Source: Candidatus Omnitrophota bacterium (GTDB lineage: Bacteria; Omnitrophota; Koll11; Duberdicusellales; 4484-171). From it: a DNA stretch of 13,587 bases. Below are positions 6,851 to 13,118 of this stretch, in pieces; the first letter of the stretch is position 1; each line of letters opens with the position of its first letter. The stretch is taken from NCBI GenBank assembly GCA_030692055.1, contig JAUYCY010000172.1:1-13587 (forward strand). Reading direction: 5' to 3'. The notes under the pieces were generated by a model, which made no database searches, was not told the DNA's origin, and worked only from the letters and a program-made list of their open reading frames with translations. The position numbers and the translations under genes were made by a program.

Positions 6851-7600
6851 CTATTCAATTGAAAAACTCGCCGTAACTACTGCCATAACCTTCTTCTCCA
6901 ATGAAGAAGTATCGCTTTCGCCATACCAGGAAACCTCTGTAGAAGTAGCCGGAGTTATTTGGAAAACGCCCATTTTAGCTGAGCGGATTACTCCGATTTT
7001 ATTGCCGGTTGATTGCGCCATGCTGATAGCGCGGGCCTTGGCATCTTCAGTGGCCTTAGAAAGCATTTCTATTTTTAGCTCGGCAAGTTTGGTATAGAAA
7101 TATTGCGGGGCTTCGGAAATAAAGGCAATATCCTTATTTATAAGATCAGTAGAAACACGCGAGATATCATCAACCTTAGCCACATCAGAAGACCTCACCT
7201 CTATTCCTTGCAAGAGTTGGTAGGCTTCGATTTGATTAGTATCATTACCTTTTTCGTTCTTTTTATAAAGCACCTGCGTATTTATCTGCGATATGATTAA
7301 CTCATTTTCTTTTACGCCTTTTGAAAGTAAGTATTCTTTTACTATCTTTAAATCTTCCTGTAATGCGGCGTAGGCGTTTTTAAGCTCGGGGTCTCTTCTG
7401 GCAAAGCTTGCCTTCCAGGCTACGTAATCAGAAGTAATCTTTTTCTCTGTGGAACCGGTAACATCAATAACCTCACTGGAAAACTTTTTAATCTGTAATA
7501 GCCCCTTAGACAGAATCACCGTAGAAACTATTGTTGCCAAAGCGATACAGAGACCCAAGATGATGATTTGAATGTTTTTTAACTCCCCAAAAGCCCTCAT
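6851..7600 (-). CDS. SIMPL domain (DUF541) membrane-anchored protein
   Basis: From the ATG at 7600 the product has 249 residues: an N-terminal membrane helix (about 10-33) followed by a SIMPL domain. The domain begins VIDVTGSTEKKITSDYVAWKASF, has the YAALQEDLKIVKEYLLSKGV helix, a Y-Q-LLQGIEVRSSDV strand and a C-terminal AKARAISMAQSTGNKIG helix with a closing beta strand. The SIMPL domain probably lies outside the membrane. Known relatives include SIMPL (a signalling partner in mammals) and bacterial periplasmic proteins tied to stress resistance; its job here is unknown. A longer open frame would start at 7693, but AAGGAGGG seven bases before 7600 and the repeat-like extra sequence argue for the short start. 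Confidence 0.85.
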   Translation of the reverse strand: MRAFGELKNIQIIILGLCIALATIVSTVILSKGLLQIKKFSSEVIDVTGSTEKKITSDYVAWKASFARRDPELKNAYAALQEDLKIVKEYLLSKGVKENELIISQINTQVLYKKNEKGNDTNQIEAYQLLQGIEVRSSDVAKVDDISRVSTDLINKDIAFISEAPQYFYTKLAELKIEMLSKATEDAKARAISMAQSTGNKIGVIRSAKMGVFQITPATSTEVSWYGESDTSSLEKKVMAVVTASFSIE

Positions 7601-7618
7601 AAGCCCTCCTTCAATGAA

Positions 7619-7835
7619 CAGACGACTTATGGAGCTACGGCAAACATAAGTCGTAGCCCGTAAGGGCGTCTGTGAATTGAACCCCCACACCAATTCTTGA
7701 AAACCAATCTAAATTTAAACCACAAGCATATCTCATTACTATGCCAACTCTTTACCTCCCACACTTTATACAAAAATTGGTGTGGGGGTAAATTCGGCTA
7801 TGCATTTTTGCTGCACCTTCGGCTTGCAAAAACGC
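7619..7835 (+). repeat. three-hairpin repeat element, copy 2
   Basis: Three stems follow: CAGACG/CGTCTG (7619-7624, 7667-7672) enclosing ACGACTTATG/CATAAGTCGT (7622-7631, 7645-7654); a perfect 15-bp arm pair ACCCCCACACCAATT and its complement (7681-7695, 7775-7789) with a 79-bp loop; and GCATTTTTGC/GCAAAAACGC (7802-7811, 7826-7835). The linkers GAATTGAA and AAATTCGGCTAT recur in the element at 11438-11581, while the stems differ. It fills the region upstream of the SIMPL gene. Confidence 0.65.
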
Positions 7836-7842
7836 AAGCCTC

Positions 7843-7885
7843 ATTAAAATAAAAAACCTTCGCATACTTTTATCGCGAAGGTTTT
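7843..7885 (-). terminator. intrinsic terminator of the second leader-like module
   Basis: AAAACCTTCGC (7853-7863) and GCGAAGGTTTT (7875-7885) form a perfect 11-bp stem. On the minus strand the run TTTTTTATTTTAAT follows. It is the counterpart of the terminator at 5703-5742. Confidence 0.75.
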
Positions 7886-7897
7886 ACTTGTTTTTAT

Positions 7898-7925
7898 CCT
7901 TCGACTCCTTTAGAGTCGCTCAGGA
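7898..7925. repeat. short interspersed repeat (CCTTCGACT...GCTCAGG type)
   Basis: The segment CCTTCGACTCC...GAGTCGCTCAGG contains the hairpin CGACTC/GAGTCG. It lies between the conserved stem and the terminator of the second module and is missing in the first. The same kind of repeat ends the GAF-ANTAR gene (8085-8112). Confidence 0.6.
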
Positions 7926-7937
7926 TGGCTTACGCCA

Positions 7938-7969
7938 CGTCCGGGATTTAGTCCTTCAAACTCGGGACG
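7938..7969 (-). ncRNA. conserved structured leader or small RNA, copy 2
   Basis: The minus strand has the same CGTCCCGAGTTT / TAAATCCCGGACG stem ends as copy 1, with GAAGG in the apical part. Promoter, stem and terminator come in the same order. Here a 28-bp repeat and some linker sequence separate the stem from the terminator, and the next gene start (7600) is about 240 bp beyond the terminator. Confidence 0.5.
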
Positions 7970-7988
7970 ATTGCCTAAATATGTTTCT

Positions 7989-8016
7989 AATATACTCCTC
8001 TCTATATAACTGTCAA
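7989..8016 (-). promoter_or_regulatory. sigma-70-like promoter of the second module
   Basis: On the minus strand TTGACA (8011-8016) and TATATT (7989-7994) are separated by 16 bp. The conserved stem starts about 19 bp after the -10, as in copy 1 (about 20 bp). Confidence 0.6.
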
Positions 8017-8078
8017 GGTAAAAATGAGATGCTGCAATTTATTCCATTCTCTTTAGCAAAATGACTATAACCCCATTT

Positions 8079-8804
8079 TTATTGCCCTGAGCGAGATAAG
8101 CGAGTCGAAGGGTTTATCTCATGTGAAAGAATAATCGCCTCAGCCACTTCTTTCATAGGAATGCGCTTATCCATGCTGGATTTTTGTATGAGTTTATAAG
8201 CTTCCTCTTCACCAACATTTTTTTCCTTCATTAGTATTCCTTTGGCCCGCTCTATTTTCTTTCTGGCTTCAAGTTCTCCCTGCACAATTTTTGTTTTCAC
8301 TAAGAGCTCGGTATTCTCAATAGCTACGGCTGCCTGATTCGCCACAATGCCTAAAAGCTCAATATTACTTTTAGTAAATTCGTAAGGAAAGGTTGTGTAG
8401 CAATTAATCACTCCGACGACCCTCTTTTTTACCATCATCGGGACGCTAAGCATAGAAACTAAGTTTTCTTTCTGCGCTAACTTTTTCTCTTTGTATCTAG
8501 CGTCTTCTAAAACGTTTGCAATAACAATCGGACTCTTTTCCTTTGCGACTAAGCCCACAATACCCTCGCCTACCCTTAGGCTTCTTTCTTTTAAATACTC
8601 TTGGCTCATTGCCTGGGTGGCGCGGATTTTTAAACTTTGCGTGGCTTCGTCAAGCAGCCACAAAGCGCAGATCTTGGCTTGCATCACATTAGCGGTTAAG
8701 GTAACGATGAGTTTGAGTACATCCTCAAGATAAAGGTCGCTGGTTATGGCTTTAGCGATTTTGCTTAAGGTGTCAACATAGGCTTTATAGGAAGTCTTTT
8801 TCAT
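8079..8804 (-). CDS. GAF-ANTAR RNA-binding antitermination regulator
   Basis: The 241-residue protein has a GAF domain (about 24-163; LRVGEGIVGLVAKEKSPIVI and LSVPMMVKKRVVGVINCY are typical) and a short connecting helix. An ANTAR domain (about 178-228) follows, with LEARKKIERAKGILMKEKN, EEEAYKLIQKSSMDKRIPMKEVAEAI. ANTAR domains bind paired stem-loops in nascent RNA and prevent termination, often at nitrogen-use genes; the GAF part probably senses a small ligand. The gene is divergent to the glutamine synthetase gene, so that gene or a linked nitrogen gene is a plausible target. The last ten residues (NPSTRLSRSGQ) come from an interspersed repeat that replaced the original end. There is no strong ribosome-binding site. 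Confidence 0.9.
   Translation of the reverse strand: MKKTSYKAYVDTLSKIAKAITSDLYLEDVLKLIVTLTANVMQAKICALWLLDEATQSLKIRATQAMSQEYLKERSLRVGEGIVGLVAKEKSPIVIANVLEDARYKEKKLAQKENLVSMLSVPMMVKKRVVGVINCYTTFPYEFTKSNIELLGIVANQAAVAIENTELLVKTKIVQGELEARKKIERAKGILMKEKNVGEEEAYKLIQKSSMDKRIPMKEVAEAIILSHEINPSTRLSRSGQ
8085..8112. repeat. short interspersed repeat inside the 3' end of the GAF-ANTAR gene
   Basis: CCCTGAGCGAG...CGAGTCGAAGGG has complementary ends (CCCT/AGGG) and the same CTGAGCGA and GTCGAAGG parts as the reverse complement of 7898-7925. It is translated in frame as PSTRLSRSGQ and leads to the stop at 8079. Confidence 0.7.
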
Positions 8805-8958
8805 GATATCTTTTTATATCTTGTTTAAAGCATCCTCATTGTAGCAAGATTTTAGATTAAATCAATCCTTTCGACCTGAAAAATTACCTAAATTATACGC
8901 TAAAAATGCTTATTTTTCAAGGTTTTTACCCCGAAACGAAAAAAATACAAAATTATAC

Positions 8959-8990
8959 TTGACAATTGTAAAGCAATGTTTTACAATTGT
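8959..8990 (+). promoter_or_regulatory. glnA promoter overlapping an inverted-repeat operator
   Basis: TTGACA (8959-8964) and TACAAT (8982-8987) with 17-bp spacing form a near-consensus sigma-70 promoter. The arms ACAATTGTAAA (8962-8972) and TTTACAATTGT (8980-8990) are a perfect 11-bp inverted repeat with a 7-bp spacer, covering -35 to -10. A protein bound there would block RNA polymerase. Transcription should start near 8994. Confidence 0.75.
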
Positions 8991-9010
8991 ATTGAAGAAA
9001 TGAGGATACA

Positions 9011-9025
9011 TTGACAATGGTAAAG
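9011..9025 (+). promoter_or_regulatory. third operator half-site in the glnA leader
   Basis: TTGACAATGGTAAAG differs from TTGACAATTGTAAAG at 8959-8973 in one base. The two are direct repeats 52 bp apart, about five turns of DNA helix. No -10 box lies at the right distance, so it is more likely an extra protein-binding site than a second promoter. Confidence 0.45.
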
Positions 9026-9029
9026 TGAA

Positions 9030-9084
9030 GCTCCGCGGCATTATAGCCATGACTTCTTCTATTTCCATGGTTTCACCGTGGAGC
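9030..9084 (+). promoter_or_regulatory. long hairpin in the glnA 5' leader
   Basis: GCTCCGCGG (9030-9038) and CCGTGGAGC (9076-9084) form a 9-bp stem with one G-U pair. Inside, CCATG/CATGG (9047-9051, 9066-9070) can pair, and CCATGG (9065-9070) can pair alternatively with CCGTGG (9076-9081). Two exclusive structures are thus possible, but no T-run follows, so a classical terminator is not seen. Confidence 0.5.
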
Positions 9085-9096
9085 GAAATCCTGAGC

Positions 9097-9115
9097 AGTC
9101 CGCCTTTGGCGGACT
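9097..9115. repeat. GGCGGA-type palindrome in the glnA leader
   Basis: AGTCCGCC-TTT-GGCGGACT is a perfect 8-bp hairpin 18 bp before the ribosome-binding site. Its core recurs twice within the glnA coding region at 10091-10126, so it is probably one member of a small palindrome family. Confidence 0.65.
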
Positions 9116-9145
9116 GTCGAATGGACAAATAATAAGGAGGTACCT

Positions 9146-10714
9146 ATGGAACAAGATTATTTAAGCCCAACAGAAGTAGCTAAGGTTTTAGGCATATCGC
9201 GCCAAGCAGTAATTGAGCGTATAAAACACGGCCATCTCTATGCTGAGCGGGTAGGAAACCGTTATATCATACCTAAAAATACGCTTACCGCAAAAGACGT
9301 ATCCTCCAAAGAAGAAACGCCTGATAGCGGCACTTTTACTGTCAACACAAAAGCAAAAAAAGAAGAAATCACGGCAAGTATCTTAGAAAGAGTGCGTAAG
9401 GGCGACATCAAAACCATACAGTTGTGGTTTGTGGATATTTTAGGAATATTAAAATGTATTTCTATAACTCCGGGGGAACTAAAAGATGTTTTGGGCCACG
9501 GTAAAGGCTTTGACGGCTCCTCGGTCACCGGTTTTGCCGAAGCGCAGGAATCCGATATTATCGCTATGCCGGATCCGGCAACTTTTAAGATACTGCCATG
9601 GACCAAAGAAACTACGCCTACTGCCCGGCTTTTTTGCGATATCTTAAACCCCGACCAAACCCCTTATGCCGGCGACCCGCGTTATGTTTTAAAAAGAGCG
9701 CTTGCGCGGGCAAAAAAGTTAGGTTTTACTTTCTATGTCGGGCCGGAATTGGAGTATTTTTATTTTAAATCCGACAAAAGCCCTGAAGTTATAGATGAAG
9801 GGTCATACTTTGAACTCATCCCTAATGATCTCGCCGACGCCATGCGCAATAAAACCGTAAGGGTTTTAGAAGAAATGGGCATAATTATAGAAGCAACACA
9901 TCACGAGGTTGCACCCAGCCAGCACGAAATTGACCCTAAATATAACGATGCTCTAACTATGGCCGATAACGTCATCACCAGCAAATACATAATCAAAGAA
10001 ATTGCCCAACAAAACGGGATTTATGCTACTTTTATGCCCAAGCCGCTTTTTGGCGTAAACGGCTCAGGTATGCATGTGCACCAATCATTGTTTTCCGCCA
10101 AAGGCGGATCCGCCTCAGGCGGAAAAGAAGACCGTAATGCTTTTTTTGAGAAAAAGGATAAACAGCACCTTTCCTCCACTGCTAGGCACTTTATTGCCGG
10201 GCAATTAATCCATGCGCGGGAAATTTGTTCTCTAACCGCGCAATGGGTAAATTCTTATAAAAGGCTAGTCCCCGGTTATGAAGCGCCGGTATATATTTCC
10301 TGGGCGCAAAGAAACCGCACCGCATTGCTACGGGTGCCGCTTTATCGGCCGGGAAATGAAAAGGCAACACGGGTAGAATTAAGATGCCCGGATCCGGCCT
10401 GCAACCCCTATTTGGCCTTTGCGGTAATGCTTACTGCCGGCTTAGAAGGAATCGAGAAAAAATATACGCTGATGCCGCCGGTTGAACCAAATCTCTATCA
10501 CATGGCTATGGAAGAACGCGAGAAGCGCGGCGTAGCGTCTTTACCGGGAAACCTCTTTGAGGCAATCTTAGAAACAGAAAAAAGTAAGTTTATAAAAGAA
10601 ACTTTAGGCGAGCATATATTCACGCGGTTTCTCTTTAACAAGAAAAAAGAATGGGAAGAATACCGTATCCAAATCACCCAGCACGAAATCAAGAAGTATC
10701 TTCCTCTGCTTTAG
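9146..10714 (+). CDS. glnA: type I glutamine synthetase with an N-terminal helix-turn-helix domain
   Basis: Makes glutamine from glutamate, ammonia and ATP. The 522 residues exceed the usual 440 or so because residues 1-50 form an excisionase/MerR-type DNA-binding domain (LSPTEVAKVLGISRQAVIERIKHGHLYAERVGNRYIIP), joined by a linker of about 22 residues. The synthetase part has FDGSSVTGF (122-130), VGPELEYF (198-205), VNGSGMHVHQSLF (304-316) and RVPLYRPGNEKATRVELRCPDP (396-417), all normal. NLYHMAMEEREKRG (449-462) resembles the GSI-alpha type rather than an adenylylation loop, though Y451 aligns. Residues 317-326 come from an inserted palindrome. AAGGAGG at 9134-9140 fixes the start; no start codon lies near the synthetase domain itself. 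It is divergent to the GAF-ANTAR gene and convergent to phoU. Confidence 0.95.
   Translation: MEQDYLSPTEVAKVLGISRQAVIERIKHGHLYAERVGNRYIIPKNTLTAKDVSSKEETPDSGTFTVNTKAKKEEITASILERVRKGDIKTIQLWFVDILGILKCISITPGELKDVLGHGKGFDGSSVTGFAEAQESDIIAMPDPATFKILPWTKETTPTARLFCDILNPDQTPYAGDPRYVLKRALARAKKLGFTFYVGPELEYFYFKSDKSPEVIDEGSYFELIPNDLADAMRNKTVRVLEEMGIIIEATHHEVAPSQHEIDPKYNDALTMADNVITSKYIIKEIAQQNGIYATFMPKPLFGVNGSGMHVHQSLFSAKGGSASGGKEDRNAFFEKKDKQHLSSTARHFIAGQLIHAREICSLTAQWVNSYKRLVPGYEAPVYISWAQRNRTALLRVPLYRPGNEKATRVELRCPDPACNPYLAFAVMLTAGLEGIEKKYTLMPPVEPNLYHMAMEEREKRGVASLPGNLFEAILETEKSKFIKETLGEHIFTRFLFNKKKEWEEYRIQITQHEIKKYLPLL
10091..10126. repeat. in-frame double palindrome inside glnA
   Basis: TTTTCCGCC-AAA-GGCGGA is followed directly by TCCGCC-TCA-GGCGGAAAA, so the whole 36 bp is a large palindrome apart from the two 3-bp loops. 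It encodes SAKGGSASGG between the normal SLF and RNAFF segments, where most type I enzymes have about four residues. Confidence 0.75.
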
Positions 10715-10734
10715 GGATAGATATTACGAACAAT

Positions 10735-11412
10735 CTATTTGTCCTCTTTTAACCTCTCAGGATGGTGCCTTACGACTTCTGCTTGAACCATGTAAATCAC
10801 ATCTTCGGCGATATTGGTAGTATGGTCACAGATACGTTCAAGGTGCCGCGCAATCAATAACAGCGGAACTGCCCGGTCTGCGCTGGAAGCGTCACGCGCC
10901 ATATAATCGTTGATTAACTCATCGCATATTATATTCCTAAGCTTATCAGCCTCAGAGTCAGACAAAACTACCTTCTTAGCTAAGTTAACATCTTTATTGA
11001 TAAACGAATCAATGACATCTTTAACCATATTTTGCGCAATAGTAGATAATTTTGGTATATCAATCAGGGGCTTAAGCAAAGGCTTATTTACCAATTCCAG
11101 AACGCGTTGGGCGATATCTACGGCTAAGTCTGCGATGCGCTCAAGCTCAGCGTTTACCTTCATTGCCGTAGCGATAAAACGCAAATCCCCCGCCATCGGT
11201 TGATACCTGGCAATTAAATCAATGCATTTCTCATCTATGGCTAATTCTAATTCATCGATTTTATTGTCAGCGCTAATTACTTCTTGCGCCTGGGTCTTAT
11301 CGCGGTTCTTCAGCGCTTCAATAGACTTAAATATCGCTTCTTGCGCCAAAACCGCCATTTTTAAAATATCTTTGTGTAAATCTTTCAGTTCTACGTCTAG
11401 GTGTCTCTCCAT
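10735..11412 (-). CDS. phoU: phosphate transport regulator PhoU
   Basis: The 225-residue protein has the two repeated three-helix bundles of PhoU. The metal-binding E/D-xxx-D motifs are visible as AELERIADLAVDIAQRV and RHLERICDHTTNIAEDV, and MAGDLRFIATAMKVN is a typical segment. PhoU links the Pst transporter to a PhoR-type sensor kinase and restrains phosphate uptake. It follows the pst genes but is separated from pstB by 182 bp that hold a hairpin repeat. The open frame could start at 11496, but the extra 28 residues are translated repeat, and GGAGG lies eight bases before the ATG at 11412. Its 3' end faces glnA only 20 bp away, with no clear terminator between. Confidence 0.93.
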   Translation of the reverse strand: MERHLDVELKDLHKDILKMAVLAQEAIFKSIEALKNRDKTQAQEVISADNKIDELELAIDEKCIDLIARYQPMAGDLRFIATAMKVNAELERIADLAVDIAQRVLELVNKPLLKPLIDIPKLSTIAQNMVKDVIDSFINKDVNLAKKVVLSDSEADKLRNIICDELINDYMARDASSADRAVPLLLIARHLERICDHTTNIAEDVIYMVQAEVVRHHPERLKEDK

Positions 11413-11437
11413 TGTTATTACCTCCTTCAATAAGATA

Positions 11438-11581
11438 GCATTTTTTTCAAGCGGCAAGCGTAGAAAAAATGCGTAATCGAATTGAACCCTTGACATTTAC
11501 CTTTATATTTTTATTAAAGTAGATGTCAAGGGTCAAATTCAGCTACGCACCTTTTCTTTGCTTGTAGGCTTAAAAAGGTGC
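11438..11581 (+). repeat. three-hairpin repeat element between pstB and phoU
   Basis: The stems are GCATTTTTT/AAAAAATGC (11438-11446, 11464-11472), ACCCTTGACAT and its complement (11486-11496, 11523-11533), and GCACCTTTT/AAAAGGTGC (11547-11555, 11573-11581). The linkers GAATTGAA and AAATTCAGCTAC match those of the element at 7619-7835. The insertion sits between the last pstB gene and the phoU ribosome-binding site; it may weaken or tune the expression of phoU. Confidence 0.7.
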
Positions 11582-11594
11582 TGCTTCATTTGAT

Positions 11595-12350
11595 TTATCC
11601 ATATCTACCAGTAATATAATCCTCTGTCCGTTTATCTTTCGGCTTTGTAAATATATCATCGGTTTTAGCGAATTCAATTAGTTCGCCCAAAAGCATAAAG
11701 CCTGTATCATCAGACACACGCGCTGCCTGCTGCATATTATGCGTTACTATTATTATAGTATAATTTTTCTTAAGCTCACGCATTAATTCTTCAACCCTTG
11801 CGGTTGCCTGCGGGTCCAGAGCTGAACAAGGTTCATCCATAAGCAGCACCTCTGGTTTTACTGCAATAAGCCTGGCTATGCAAAGTCTCTGCTTCTGCTC
11901 CAGTGATAACCTCAGGGCCGGTTCATTTAGTCTATCTTTTAATTCATCCCACAAAAGAACATCTCTTAGGCTTCTCTCAACAATTTCATCTAACTTATCT
12001 CTTGTTGTGCCATCCGCGTGAACCTTCTCCCCAAAAACGATATTTTCATAAATTGATAGCGGAAAAGGATTGGGCCTCTGAAATACCATCCCTACCTTTT
12101 TACGTAAAACTACTAAATCTGTGTTGGAATTTAGAATATTAGTATCGTCAATTAAAACTTCTCCCTCCGTACGCACGCCTTCAATCAAGTCATTCATGCG
12201 GTTAAAAACTCTAAGCAAAGTAGATTTACCACACCCTGAGGGCCCGATTATGGCGGTAATCTTCTTTTCGCTGAATAAAGCATTAATATCTTTTAATGCC
12301 TGAAAATTTCCGTACCATAGATTAAGATCTTTAACTATTATCTTTGACAT
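11595..12350 (-). CDS. pstB: phosphate ABC transporter ATPase PstB with degenerate signature motif
   Basis: The 251-residue cytoplasmic ATPase of the high-affinity phosphate importer Pst. Walker [10 protein letters not shown] (36-44), Q91 in [16 protein letters not shown], Walker B VLLMDE (168-173), D-loop SALDP and switch H204 in [14 protein letters not shown] are all standard for PstB. The ABC signature, normally LSGGQ, is LSLEQ at 148-152, followed by KQRLCIAR: both glycines are gone. The start is 21 bp after the preceding pstB. Read with that gene, whose Q-loop and H-loop are altered, this looks like one half of a heterodimer. It carries the intact catalytic residues but gives a poor signature to the partner. 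A sequencing error is unlikely to explain two neighbouring substitutions in an otherwise open frame. Confidence 0.93.
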   Translation of the reverse strand: MSKIIVKDLNLWYGNFQALKDINALFSEKKITAIIGPSGCGKSTLLRVFNRMNDLIEGVRTEGEVLIDDTNILNSNTDLVVLRKKVGMVFQRPNPFPLSIYENIVFGEKVHADGTTRDKLDEIVERSLRDVLLWDELKDRLNEPALRLSLEQKQRLCIARLIAVKPEVLLMDEPCSALDPQATARVEELMRELKKNYTIIIVTHNMQQAARVSDDTGFMLLGELIEFAKTDDIFTKPKDKRTEDYITGRYG

Positions 12351-12371
12351 TTTATTACGCTATGCGATATT

Positions 12372-13118
12372 TTATCCGAATTTTCCTCTAATATAACCGT
12401 CCGTGCGTTTATCGTGTGGCGCGGTAAAAATCTTGTCTGTTTTGTCCAACTCAATAAGTTCACCATTTAAAAAGAAAGCTGTCATATCGCCAACCCTAGC
12501 CGCCTGTTTTACATTGTTAGTCACCAAAACTATTGTATATTTTTGTTTTAACTTAACCATAGCGTCTTCTACTTTTGCGGTGGATATAGGGTCCAGCCCT
12601 GAACAGGGCTCATCAAATAAAATTACCTCTGGTTGGACTGCGAGGGTTCTCGCTATGCACAGACGCTGCTGTTGACCTCCAGATAATTTAAAAGCGGATT
12701 CATTCAATCTATCCTTTACCTCCTCCCAAAGATATGCTTCTTTCAAAGACCCCTCTACTTTATTTGCCAAAATCTTCTTATTTTTTGTGCCATGCATCCT
12801 TACGCCATAAGCCACATTATCAAAAATAGATAGTGGAAGCGGCAGCGGTAATGCGAATACCATACCTACTCGCTTGCGCAATAATTCCATATCAATATTT
12901 TTGATATCTTCGTTTTCAAGCTTTACCGCTCCATTCATTCTAAAAGTCTGGTTAAGATCGTTTAAACGATTAAGCATCCTTAAGAAAGTCGTCTTACCGC
13001 TGTTTGAGGGCCCAATCACGCTTAAAATTTCATTAGCCTCTACCCCCATACTTACCTGCTTTAGGGCATGCACGGGACCGAACCATATATTTAAATCGCG
13101 TATCTCGAATTTCACCAT
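12372..13118 (-). CDS. pstB: second PstB-type ATPase with altered Q-loop and H-loop
   Basis: The 248-residue paralogue of the neighbouring PstB. Walker A is GPSNSGKTT (36-44), the signature LSGGQ (145-149) is intact, and Walker B is VILFDE (165-170). But the Q-loop glutamine is replaced by A89 ([14 protein letters not shown] instead of VFQRPNPFP), and the switch histidine by N201 ([14 protein letters not shown]). In ABC ATPases the Q-loop couples to the membrane subunit and the histidine is needed for hydrolysis. The protein probably binds ATP without efficient turnover and supplies a good signature to its partner. Its ATG overlaps the pstA stop by 7 bp, so it is translated directly after the permease. 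Both copies share PstB-specific flanks such as [15 protein letters not shown] and DKRT-YI-G, so they arose by duplication within the family. Confidence 0.92.
   Translation of the reverse strand: MVKFEIRDLNIWFGPVHALKQVSMGVEANEILSVIGPSNSGKTTFLRMLNRLNDLNQTFRMNGAVKLENEDIKNIDMELLRKRVGMVFALPLPLPLSIFDNVAYGVRMHGTKNKKILANKVEGSLKEAYLWEEVKDRLNESAFKLSGGQQQRLCIARTLAVQPEVILFDEPCSGLDPISTAKVEDAMVKLKQKYTIVLVTNNVKQAARVGDMTAFFLNGELIELDKTDKIFTAPHDKRTDGYIRGKFG

Noticed and set aside
7601..7693. Longer start for the SIMPL gene
   Set aside because: The extra 31 residues come from the hairpin element, while AAGGAGGG precedes the ATG at 7600.
8962..8990. A true GlnR/TnrA binding site
   Set aside because: The half-sites look similar, but the gap is 9 instead of 7 bases, and no GlnR or TnrA gene is in the window.
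9011..9040. Second glnA promoter starting at TTGACA 9011-9016
   Set aside because: No -10-like hexamer occurs 16-18 bp downstream; the sequence there is CGCGGC.
8910..9128. 72-residue minus-strand open frame across the glnA promoter and leader
   Set aside because: It covers the promoter, operator and hairpins, its N-terminus is translated palindrome, and it has no ribosome-binding site.
8994..9145. ANTAR-type target (two stem-loops with A1/G4 hexaloops) in the glnA leader
   Set aside because: I checked the A-N-N-G hexamers in the leader. Only one at 9075-9080 (ACCGTG) has a few flanking pairs, and it competes with the stronger long hairpin; no second loop was found.
11413..11496. Longer start for PhoU
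   Set aside because: The extra 28 residues are translated hairpin repeat, and GGAGG precedes the ATG at 11412.
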